A DNA stretch of 59,883 nucleotides from an uncultured Alistipes sp. Its GTDB lineage: Bacteria; Bacteroidota; Bacteroidia; Bacteroidales; Rikenellaceae. The position numbers and the translations under genes were made by a program. Of this stretch, positions 1-10,125 are shown one piece after another. The notes under the pieces were generated by a model. That model did no database searches, was not told where the DNA came from, and saw only the letters and a list, made by a program, of their open reading frames with translations. How positions within the stretch are numbered: the stretch's first letter is position 1; each line of letters opens with the position of its first letter. The stretch spans positions 1-59,883 of the forward strand of contig URBK01000019.1 in the NCBI GenBank assembly GCA_900546065.1. The letters are read 5' to 3'.

Positions 1-41
1 CTGTATTTCAATAATTTCAAAGACCGATTAGCCAACTTTTA

Positions 42-413
42 TTGGACAGTAGTGATATTAAATATGAAAAGAAAAAACTGATGGTTTGCTCGCCTTTGTT
101 TTTAATGGCTATTATTGGCGTGTGGTGGTATGTAAATAACGAAAATTTGCAAATGACGGATCTAATGAGAGCGAATGTAGAAGCCATAACGCAAGATGAA
201 AGCGATCTAATATTGAAAAGCTATAAGATGGATCGTGTTGCAAAAGAGATTAAAATAACATATAATGTTGAGGTTGGAGCCACATTGAATGGGACAACTA
301 TAACTCAAGCCGATATTGAGGTCGGATTTTATAGAGCGGAGATTTCATGTTGCGTAAGTACATTGTTGTGGTGGATGGAGTGCCCTTTCTCAAAGCAAAA
401 TAAGGATTGCTGA
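42..413 (+). CDS. NVEALA-like small secreted/membrane protein, start probably frameshifted
   Basis: The open frame encodes up to 123 residues: a lysine-rich N-terminus, one hydrophobic segment (about residues 16-30), the motif NVEAIT at residues 45-50, and a C-terminal tail with four cysteines. That layout matches the small Bacteroidales proteins named for the NVEALA motif, which often sit beside beta-propeller lipoproteins, as here (next gene 4 bp downstream). The frame has only a TTG (42) or an internal ATG (81) as start. A better-placed ATG at 64 (MKRK...) runs into a TGA at 79-81. One extra A in the A run at 72-77 would join it to the downstream frame as MKRKKLMV. The gene may therefore be frameshifted, slippage-controlled, or mis-sequenced. 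Function is unknown; the family match rests on motif, size and neighbour only. Confidence 0.6.
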   Translation: MDSSDIKYEKKKLMVCSPLFLMAIIGVWWYVNNENLQMTDLMRANVEAITQDESDLILKSYKMDRVAKEIKITYNVEVGATLNGTTITQADIEVGFYRAEISCCVSTLLWWMECPFSKQNKDC

Positions 414-417
414 TGTT

Positions 418-1629
418 ATGCGCATTATCATTTTGTATGCAGCCATTGTTGTAGGACTGTTAGGAATAACAGTATCTTGTTCTGGGAGAGTTGTATCGAA
501 TACTGAGTATCATAATGGTCAAACCTTGTGTGTTGATGCGAGTAAGATGGATGTTGAGGGAAACTGGTCCTTGTTTTTGGATAGTGTATGTGATATTAGA
601 ATGATGCCATTGCTCTTGGATTCAACAGATTTATTATCGGAAATAAAATGTATAAAAGTTTGCGATGGAAGATTTTACTTGTCCGATAAGGTTACCAAAG
701 CGTTATATTGCTGTGATTCTACCGGTCATAAGGTATTTTCCATCAAGGCATTCGGTTGTGGCCCGGGTGAGTATCTGGACTTGACAGACTTTTGTGTACA
801 CGACGATACGTTGTACTTGTTGGATCGTATTGGAGCCAAAATATTGAGCTATTCTGCAATAGACGGCTGCTATATAGGATCAGTGGATATATCACGCAAG
901 GACGATTATTACGGGATACATGTTTCGGATGGACGATTTTGGCTTTTAAGATCAGTGTATTCCTATACGGTCAAAAGCAATGTTTGCCCTTTGGCTGAAT
1001 TTGATCGGACGGGACAACATCTGAACGATTTTCTGCCGCAAGGAGATCGCTATGTTGACAGATTGGCTAATTATCATATGGATTGTTTGATATATCCCAT
1101 GAATAGCGATATTCATTTCGTAATACCCATGCGTAATTCGATTTATGAGATATCAGGTGATTCGGTATTTGTCAAGTATCGGTTTGATTTTGGTGACAGG
1201 GATCTGGATAGATATATCGATGATAAAGATACCCGAATGTCTGACGATGAATTCAGCGAGATGAGGGATTCGCGTAAGATGGTTGCCATCGCGTCAAATG
1301 TGGCAGAAACGGATTCCCATATCATAATCCCGTTGTGGAATGGTAATGACGGGTTGTTTATGTTGTATGACAAAAGGGATGGCAGCAATAAACTGTATCG
1401 ACGTAAGATAAGTGGAGTTTATTTCTTTATGGGAGGTGATAGCCATGTGTATGCTGTTGGTAACGATTGTTTTGCTACCATTGTCTCTCCGTTTAATATA
1501 GTTCCATTTCCCGATCGAAGCAAGGTGTCGAAAGCTTCGGAAAATGTCAAGGTTGCATACGACCAACTTGCGTCTTTGAATCTATCGGAAGATGATAATC
1601 CAATTTTAATGTTATTTCGTGTCCCTTGA
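418..1629 (+). CDS. Six-bladed beta-propeller lipoprotein
   Basis: This 403-residue protein has a signal peptide ending in a lipobox (ITVSC, Cys21), so it should be lipid-anchored in the envelope. The rest is a run of beta-rich repeats with aromatic/Asp-Gly turns (VCDGRFYLSD, VSDGRFWLL, VHDDTLYLLD) typical of the TolB-like or NHL-like six-bladed propellers common in Bacteroidales. No catalytic motif is visible. ATG 418 is 4 bp after the stop of the NVEALA-like gene, so the two are almost certainly cotranscribed. Such propellers repeatedly neighbour NVEALA peptides, suggesting a shared job, for example binding or export of the peptide, but this is inference. The gene ends at a strong bidirectional hairpin. 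Its AT content is higher than that of the genes to the right. Confidence 0.8.
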   Translation: MRIIILYAAIVVGLLGITVSCSGRVVSNTEYHNGQTLCVDASKMDVEGNWSLFLDSVCDIRMMPLLLDSTDLLSEIKCIKVCDGRFYLSDKVTKALYCCDSTGHKVFSIKAFGCGPGEYLDLTDFCVHDDTLYLLDRIGAKILSYSAIDGCYIGSVDISRKDDYYGIHVSDGRFWLLRSVYSYTVKSNVCPLAEFDRTGQHLNDFLPQGDRYVDRLANYHMDCLIYPMNSDIHFVIPMRNSIYEISGDSVFVKYRFDFGDRDLDRYIDDKDTRMSDDEFSEMRDSRKMVAIASNVAETDSHIIIPLWNGNDGLFMLYDKRDGSNKLYRRKISGVYFFMGGDSHVYAVGNDCFATIVSPFNIVPFPDRSKVSKASENVKVAYDQLASLNLSEDDNPILMLFRVP

Positions 1630-1674
1630 AACACATAAGCCGCACTGCCCGTCGGGAGTGCGGCTTATGTGTTT
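1629..1674. terminator. Bidirectional terminator hairpin
   Basis: A perfect 18-bp inverted repeat (arms 1629-1646 and 1657-1674, 10-nt loop) lies between the convergent propeller gene and metH. It overlaps the last base of the propeller stop codon. It can terminate from either side. Confidence 0.85.
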
Positions 1675-1691
1675 GATGTGCCGGGGCAGTG

Positions 1692-5228
<3,537 letters not shown>

Positions 5229-5280
5229 GTCGTCTGTTTTTGTCTCTTCGCCCGCATCCTCCTGCCTGCGGGCCGAAGTG

Positions 5281-6234
5281 TCAATATACCTGTCGGGCTA
5301 TGGCCTCGACGCTCGCCGTGGCGTTCATCGAGTAGAAGTGTATGCTCGGCACGTTGGCCGCCTTCAGCTCGCGTGCCTGTGCTACGGCCCACTCTACACC
5401 CAGAGCCTTCACATCGTCGTTCGAGCGGCAGCGGCGCAGCTCTTCGGCCAGCTCCATCGGCAGGTCTATGTGGAAGGTCTTGGGCAACAGCGCCTGCTGC
5501 GTGAGCGAGGTTAGGGGTTTGAGTCCCGGTATTATGGGCACGGTGATGCCGGCGGCGCGGCAGCGCGACACAAAGTCGAAATATCGGCGGTTGTCGAAGA
5601 ACATCTGCGTAACGACGTATCTCGCTCCGGCGTCGATCTTGGCCTTGAGGTATTCGATGTCGGTGTCGAGGTTCATCGCCTCGTCGTGTTTCTCGGGATA
5701 GCCCGCCACGCCGAAGGTGAAGGGGTGCTCGAGCGGTGTGAACTCTTCGCCGTCGATCATGCGTCCGCCATTGAACTCCTCGACCTGACGGCACAGCTGT
5801 ACGGCATGTTCATGCCCGCCTTCCGTAGGGATGAAGCGGTTCTCGCCGCGGGCGCGGTCTCCGCGCAGCACCAGCAGGTCGGTGATGCCGAGATACGAGA
5901 GGTCGATCAGTTCGTTCTCGAGTTCGGCGCGCGTGAAGCCGCTGCATATAACATGCGGCACGGTCGGGATGCCGTAGCGTCCCTTGAGGGCGGCGGCCAC
6001 GGCTACCGATCCCGGACGCGTACGCTGTGCGGTGCGTTGGAAAACCCCGTCCGAGATCTGTCGGTAGACAACCTCGGTACGGTGTGTCGTTATGTTGATA
6101 TATGCCGGATTGAATGGCATCAGACGGTCGATCGAGGCGAAGAGCTGCTCGATGCTGCGTCCCCTCAGGGGCGGCAGAACCTCGAACGAAAAGGCCGTCG
6201 TGTGCGGTTCGGCAAGAAAAGATGCGACGCTCAT
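5281..6234 (-). CDS. metF: Methylenetetrahydrofolate reductase
   Basis: The 317-residue FAD enzyme reduces 5,10-methylene-THF to the 5-methyl-THF used by the downstream methionine synthase. The N-terminal strand FSFEVLPP, the segments HVICSGF and LVLRGD and the region VTQMFFDN are MetF-family signatures in the usual order of the TIM barrel. The frame is open to 6285, but I choose ATG 6234 (MSVASFLAE...). This matches the usual MetF N-terminus, and the promoter found at 6272-6302 lies inside the longer version. That leaves about a 30-nt leader. metF and metH form a two-gene methionine operon on the minus strand, ending at the hairpin at 1629-1674. Confidence 0.95.
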   Translation of the reverse strand: MSVASFLAEPHTTAFSFEVLPPLRGRSIEQLFASIDRLMPFNPAYINITTHRTEVVYRQISDGVFQRTAQRTRPGSVAVAAALKGRYGIPTVPHVICSGFTRAELENELIDLSYLGITDLLVLRGDRARGENRFIPTEGGHEHAVQLCRQVEEFNGGRMIDGEEFTPLEHPFTFGVAGYPEKHDEAMNLDTDIEYLKAKIDAGARYVVTQMFFDNRRYFDFVSRCRAAGITVPIIPGLKPLTSLTQQALLPKTFHIDLPMELAEELRRCRSNDDVKALGVEWAVAQARELKAANVPSIHFYSMNATASVEAIARQVY

Positions 6235-6271
6235 TTGTCGGAATATGTTTTTTGTTTCTGGTATGTATGGG

Positions 6272-6302
6272 CAAAGGTACGACATACGTACCGTTTATCC
6301 AA
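6272..6302 (-). promoter_or_regulatory. Promoter of metF-metH
   Basis: On the minus strand, TTG (6300-6302) is followed after 20 bp by TACCTTTG (6272-6279), the Bacteroidota -33/-7 pattern. Predicted transcription start is near 6265, about 30 nt before metF. Confidence 0.75.
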
Positions 6303-6333
6303 CCGCGCGGGCGCGTAATATGGCACCGCGGCG

Positions 6334-6378
6334 CAAAAAAAGGAATACTCCGACAGCATATAGTCTGTCGGAGTATTC
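6334..6378 (-). terminator. Rho-independent terminator of the alcohol dehydrogenase gene
   Basis: A perfect 14-bp stem (6343-6356 with 6365-6378) and a run of seven T on the minus strand (A run 6334-6341 as read) lie just after the stop of the gene at 6403. Confidence 0.9.
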
Positions 6379-6402
6379 GTATGATGACTGTCGGGAAGTG
6401 CC

Positions 6403-7554
6403 TTAGAGAGCCATCTCGAGAATCTTGCGTACCTTGTCGGGCGTGACATCATGGCGCTCGCCCCATACGGCGCCGCGCTCCGTGAAGCGGCGTACGATCT
6501 CATCCACCGTATCCTGTCCTACGCCGTAGTCCGAAAGGCGTGTGGCTATGCCCAGCGAGTGGAAGAACTCCTCGGTGCGGCGGATGGCCTCGTCGATGCG
6601 GGCCTCGTCGTCACCCTCGGTGATACCCAGCACGCGCGTGGCATATTGCAGCAGCTTGTCGTGCTTGTCTTGACGCATTACGCGCAGCAGCTGCGGCAGA
6701 ACGATAGCCAGCGTCACGCCGTGCGTGATTTCGTGCAGCGCCGTCAGCTCATGGCCTATCATGTGAGTGGCCCAGTCCTGCGGTACGCCCATGGCGATGA
6801 AGCCGTTGAGGCCCATCGTGGCGCAGAGCATGAAGTTGGCCATGGTGTCGTAGTCGGGGTTGTCGCCCATGGCTGCGGGCGAGATCTCCATCACGGTCTG
6901 AAGCAGGCCCTCGGCCCAGCGATCCATCACGCGGGCATCGACCGGATAGGTCATATACTGCTCCATGACGTGGACGAAGGTGTCGGCAAGGCCTGCGGCG
7001 ATCATCTTCTTCGGGAGCGAGAAGGTGACGCAGGGGTCGAGCACCGAGAAGCGCGGAAAGACCAGATCCGAGTGGAAGGGGAACTTCTCATGCGTTGTGC
7101 GGCGCGAAATTACGGCGCCGTTGTTCATCTCCGATCCTGTAGCGGGCAGCGTGAGCACCGTAGCCAGAGGCACTGCCTTGCGTACGATGTCGTTGCGGGT
7201 GATTATGTCCCACGCCTCACCCTCGTAAGGGATGGCTGCGGCTATGAACTTCGTGCCGTCGATGACCGAGCCGCCGCCTACGGCCAGCAGGAAGTCCACA
7301 CCCTCACGTCGTGCCAACGCTATGGCCTCGACGAGGGTCTCATATTTGGGATTGGGCTCTATGCCCCAGAACTCCACGACGTTGCGACCCTCCAATGCCT
7401 TGATTACCTGATCGTATACGCCGTTGCGTTTTACGCTGCCGCCGCCGAAGGTGAGCATGATCTTGCTTTGGGCGGGGATCTCCTCGGCGATGCGGGCTAT
7501 GGAACCCTTGCCGAAGATGAGCTTTACGGGATTCTGAAATTCGAAATTGTACAT
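6403..7554 (-). CDS. YqhD-type iron/zinc alcohol (aldehyde) dehydrogenase
   Basis: This 383-residue group III alcohol dehydrogenase resembles E. coli YqhD (387 residues) and clostridial butanol dehydrogenases, NADPH-dependent reducers of aldehydes. The nucleotide-binding motif GGGSVIDGTKF is near residue 95. The metal ligands appear as the Asp and His of GLADTFVHVMEQ and the two His of IGHELTALHEITHG. I choose ATG 7554 (MYNFEFQNP) because it matches the family N-terminus and is preceded by AAAAAGGAGA, a rare clear Shine-Dalgarno here. The in-frame extension to 7653 reads like non-coding leader. Monocistronic, with its own terminator. The physiological substrate cannot be read from sequence; aldehyde detoxification or fermentation is likely. 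Confidence 0.93.
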   Translation of the reverse strand: MYNFEFQNPVKLIFGKGSIARIAEEIPAQSKIMLTFGGGSVKRNGVYDQVIKALEGRNVVEFWGIEPNPKYETLVEAIALARREGVDFLLAVGGGSVIDGTKFIAAAIPYEGEAWDIITRNDIVRKAVPLATVLTLPATGSEMNNGAVISRRTTHEKFPFHSDLVFPRFSVLDPCVTFSLPKKMIAAGLADTFVHVMEQYMTYPVDARVMDRWAEGLLQTVMEISPAAMGDNPDYDTMANFMLCATMGLNGFIAMGVPQDWATHMIGHELTALHEITHGVTLAIVLPQLLRVMRQDKHDKLLQYATRVLGITEGDDEARIDEAIRRTEEFFHSLGIATRLSDYGVGQDTVDEIVRRFTERGAVWGERHDVTPDKVRKILEMAL

Positions 7555-7650
7555 CTCTGTCTCCTTTTTGAGTTGTTTGCCGTTCTGATTCGGCGGTCTG
7601 TACAGCAATCCGTGCAACGGACGTGCCGCAGCCGCCGTAAAACGGTTCGG

Positions 7651-7658
7651 CAAATTTA
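7651..7658 (-). promoter_or_regulatory. Possible -7 box of the alcohol dehydrogenase gene
   Basis: TAAATTTG on the minus strand, about 95 bp upstream of the chosen start. No clear TTTG lies at the usual distance upstream, so this is tentative. Confidence 0.4.
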
Positions 7659-7746
7659 ACGTTTTTTTTCTGTTTTGAGGTGTGGCCGCGAAGGATATTA
7701 TCTTATGTCACATTCTGTTGTGCGGGTGTATGCGGCATGAAGGCAT

Positions 7747-7777
7747 AAAAACAGAAAAAGAGTTACGCACGCGTAAC
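7747..7777 (-). terminator. Terminator of tRNA-Arg
   Basis: A 7-bp stem (7762-7768 with 7771-7777) is followed on the minus strand by a T-rich tail, 10 bp past the tRNA 3' end. Confidence 0.8.
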
Positions 7778-7786
7778 CCTTTTCAG

Positions 7787-7860
7787 TGACTCCGACAGGA
7801 TTCAAACCTGTAACCGCTTGATCCGTAGTCAAGTACTCTATTCAGTTGAGCTACGGAGCC
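7787..7860 (-). tRNA. tRNA-Arg(ACG)
   Basis: The 74-nt minus-strand sequence folds into a full cloverleaf. It has a 7-bp acceptor stem starting GGCTCCG with one G-U pair, D stem GCTC/GAGT, anticodon stem CTTGA/TCAAG with loop CTACGGA (anticodon ACG, wobble A expected to become inosine), and T stem ACAGG/CCTGT. CCA is not encoded. The D loop has A where G19 is expected, and the T loop reads TTTGAAT, with T at position 56 in place of C. The near-universal G19-C56 tertiary pair would therefore be A19-U56, a compensated change. A well-formed promoter and terminator flank it, which argues for a working gene. Confidence 0.95.
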
Positions 7861-7878
7861 ATTTGCTTGTTGCGAGTG

Positions 7879-7910
7879 CAAATGTACGGCGAAAAATAAT
7901 AAATTGCAAA
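7879..7910 (-). promoter_or_regulatory. Promoter of tRNA-Arg
   Basis: On the minus strand, TTTG (7907-7910), 20 bp, then TACATTTG (7879-7886). This is a consensus-perfect Bacteroidota promoter ending 18 bp before the tRNA. Confidence 0.85.
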
Positions 7911-7993
7911 TTTTAGCTCACATTTTTTCTTCCGTCGTATGCTTTTTCGTGTGTGCCTGCATGCTTTTCACGCGATGCGCTCGGCTGCGGCGG

Positions 7994-9076
7994 TCAGTTG
8001 CCGAACGCCTCTTCCAGTGCGGCAAGGAGTTTCTCGCCACGCAGGTTGCGGGCGATGATGGTACCGTCGGCATCGATTAGGAAGTTTGCCGGAATGGATT
8101 GCAGTCCGTATGTCTCGACGGCGCACTCGTCCCCATCCTTGTGTATGTCGATGGCATTTGTCCAGAGCATGTCGCTGCGCATGACGAAATTACGCCACCT
8201 CTCGGGTGAGCGGTCGAGCGATATGCTGCATATCTCGAGCCCCTGAAGCGCGTAACGTGTGTATGCCTTGTGCAGGTATGGCATCTCGAGCATGCATGGA
8301 TAGCACCACGTGGCCCAGAAATCGAGCAGCACGAGTCTCTTGCCCTTGCATACATCGGCAAGGGTGGTGTCGCCCGATATGGTGTGCAGCGGCAGGTCGA
8401 TGAATTTCTGTCCCACCTCCGTGCGTTCGTATATGTCGATATAGTCGGCGAAGCGGCGCATGGCCGTCAGTTCGCGCATCTTGGCGGGGAACTGCTCGAA
8501 ACGGCTGCGCATCTGCCCGGCCGACATGCCTTTGCTCTCCTGATAGAGGAACAACTCTACGCCGATGATGTTGTCGATGTTGTCGTCAACGGCTGTCGAG
8601 ACTATGTCGCGGTATTTGTTTGCCAGCGAGTTGAACCGCTCGCGCGAGAGGCTGTCGCTCGGGTCGAGACGGTAGGCCTCCTCCGTGATATCGGCCAGAC
8701 GCCGCGCCACGATGTTGTATTTGTCGTTTACGGGACCTCCCTCGACTACATATCCGTGCTCAAAGTCGGGGCGCATGCGCAGCGGGCTCTTCTCCAAAAG
8801 CAGCGTCGTGAGCGTGTTGCCGTTGTCGTCGCAGATGATTGCCGTGGCGGGCTCGTCGGCGTGACCCGTGATACGGAAACGGTTGTCGCTGCCGACGGCG
8901 GCCGTGGCTATCGTGTCGGCCGTAGTCTTCTCGACGATAAGATATACCTGACTTGCGGCCTTGTCGGCAAGCTCCCCTTCGATGTCGAAGCGGATACCGT
9001 GCGAGCACCCCGCAGCGGCCGCCATGGCGACGGCCATGAGGAGCGATATGCTGTATTTGGCGATGATGTGTTTCAT
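7994..9076 (-). CDS. TlpA-like thioredoxin-fold lipoprotein (DUF4369-type N-terminus)
   Basis: This 360-residue protein starts MKHIIAKYS with a signal peptide and lipobox (AAAAGC, Cys near residue 23), so it is an envelope lipoprotein. Residues about 25-130 are a beta-rich domain of the DUF4369 type that commonly precedes thioredoxin folds in Bacteroidota. Residues about 225-360 are a TlpA/ResA-like domain with active site WCYPC near residue 255 and the cis-proline region SIPANF. It probably reduces or isomerises periplasmic disulfides. I use ATG 9076 because upstream sequence contains a -7 box and no plausible coding. Monocistronic, divergent from mntP. Confidence 0.9.
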   Translation of the reverse strand: MKHIIAKYSISLLMAVAMAAAAGCSHGIRFDIEGELADKAASQVYLIVEKTTADTIATAAVGSDNRFRITGHADEPATAIICDDNGNTLTTLLLEKSPLRMRPDFEHGYVVEGGPVNDKYNIVARRLADITEEAYRLDPSDSLSRERFNSLANKYRDIVSTAVDDNIDNIIGVELFLYQESKGMSAGQMRSRFEQFPAKMRELTAMRRFADYIDIYERTEVGQKFIDLPLHTISGDTTLADVCKGKRLVLLDFWATWCYPCMLEMPYLHKAYTRYALQGLEICSISLDRSPERWRNFVMRSDMLWTNAIDIHKDGDECAVETYGLQSIPANFLIDADGTIIARNLRGEKLLAALEEAFGN

Positions 9077-9115
9077 TATTTGGTGAGGGTCCCCTGAGGA
9101 TGGAGGCGATATGTG

Positions 9116-9123
9116 CAAATGTA
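9116..9123 (-). promoter_or_regulatory. -7 box for the TlpA-like gene
   Basis: TACATTTG on the minus strand, about 40 bp before the start codon. The upstream -33 element is weak. Confidence 0.5.
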
Positions 9124-9297
9124 ACCAAAATCTTCGATACGCGGTTATGTTTGCGTCATTTTCTTCAAAACGTAATTTCATGTCGTTTATTATGTACCGT
9201 TCCCGCGTCCCTGCCGTCTGTCGTGCGGCCTCCATCCTTGTGCCGGCTGTGTTTGTTGGTTGGAATAGGGGCCCGGACGCAAAAACCGATACTCGGA

Positions 9298-9329
9298 TTT
9301 GTCTCTGCGGCGCTCTTTGCGTATATTTG
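9298..9329 (+). promoter_or_regulatory. Promoter of mntP
   Basis: TTTG (9298-9301), 20 bp, TATATTTG (9322-9329). Predicted start of transcription is about 9336, giving a leader of roughly 130 nt. Confidence 0.8.
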
Positions 9330-9335
9330 TCACCC

Positions 9336-9467
9336 GATTGCGGTGTGGCGGTAAACATCCGGAGTGTCGGAGTAGATGCCCGGAGTTCCCGGCGGACGCT
9401 GTGGCAGTGTCCGTGGCGCGCGGCAAAAAGGATCGGATCACGTAACATATTATCTTACCATATAGTT
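9336..9467 (+). promoter_or_regulatory. Long structured 5' leader of mntP
   Basis: The transcript leader is about 130 nt, GC-rich in its first 100 nt with several possible stems (for example CCCGG/CCGGG pieces around 9379-9393) and a GGAGTAG run near 9369. mntP genes in other bacteria are often controlled by the manganese-sensing yybP-ykoY riboswitch, which contains a similar short run. I cannot show the full fold by eye, so this is a candidate only. Confidence 0.3.
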
Positions 9468-10049
9468 ATGACAGGTGTCGAGGTATGGGCTCTGGCCATA
9501 GGTTTGTCGATGGATTGTCTGGCCGTGGCCGTGGCCAGCGGTGTCATCATGGAGCGGGTGCGATGGCGTCCGATGCTGACGATGGCTCTGGCATTCGGAC
9601 TCTTCCAAGCGCTGAATCCGCTGATAGGGTGGCTCGGAACAAACTATTTCCGCCATCTGATCGAGAGTGTCGACCATTGGATAGCATTTGCCATCCTGCT
9701 CTTTCTGGGCGGGCGCATGGTGATCGAGTCCTTCGGCAAGGAGGAGAACAAACACTTCAACCCGCTCGATACGAAGGTCATATTGACCATGGCGCTCGCC
9801 ACGAGCATCGACGCGCTGGCGGTGGGCATATCGTTCGTATGTATGGGGATGAACGAGGCGTCGGATCTCGTATATCCGCTCTGCGTCATCGGGTTCGTAT
9901 CGTTTGCGGTGACGATGGCAGGGCTTCTTTTCGGCATAAAGTTCGGCGGCCGATACGCACGCCGCATCAAGGCCGATCTCTGGGGCGGCATAATCCTTAT
10001 AGCCATAGGCGTCAGGGTGCTGGTCGAGCACCTCGGGGGCGAGGCTTGA
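9468..10049 (+). CDS. mntP: Manganese efflux pump MntP
   Basis: The 193-residue inner-membrane protein has about six hydrophobic helices arranged as two related halves. Each half carries the family aspartate motif: LSMDCLAVAVASG in helix 1 and TSIDALAVGISF in the fourth. E. coli MntP has 188 residues, so it is full length. It exports Mn2+ and protects against manganese excess. ATG 9468 (MTGVEVWAL) is the family start; the open frame further upstream covers the promoter and leader. It stands alone and ends at a bidirectional hairpin. Confidence 0.95.
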   Translation: MTGVEVWALAIGLSMDCLAVAVASGVIMERVRWRPMLTMALAFGLFQALNPLIGWLGTNYFRHLIESVDHWIAFAILLFLGGRMVIESFGKEENKHFNPLDTKVILTMALATSIDALAVGISFVCMGMNEASDLVYPLCVIGFVSFAVTMAGLLFGIKFGGRYARRIKADLWGGIILIAIGVRVLVEHLGGEA

Positions 10050-10073
10050 AAAGCTATGATAGACATATATATG

Positions 10074-10107
10074 ACAAAGGCAGCCTTGCGAAAGAGGCTG
10101 CCTTTGT
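10074..10107. terminator. Bidirectional terminator between mntP and the TonB receptor
   Basis: A 12-bp perfect stem (10074-10085 with 10096-10107) around a 10-nt loop, between convergent genes. Confidence 0.85.
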
Positions 10108-10125
10108 TGTGTGGATCTGAAGAGG

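Noticed and set aside
42..1629. Mobile element at the left edge, suggested by the AT-rich composition
   Set aside because: No transposase, integrase, terminal repeats or tRNA junction seen; only two genes are visible.
6234..6285. Longer N-terminus of MetF
   Set aside because: It overlaps the metF promoter and does not match family N-termini.
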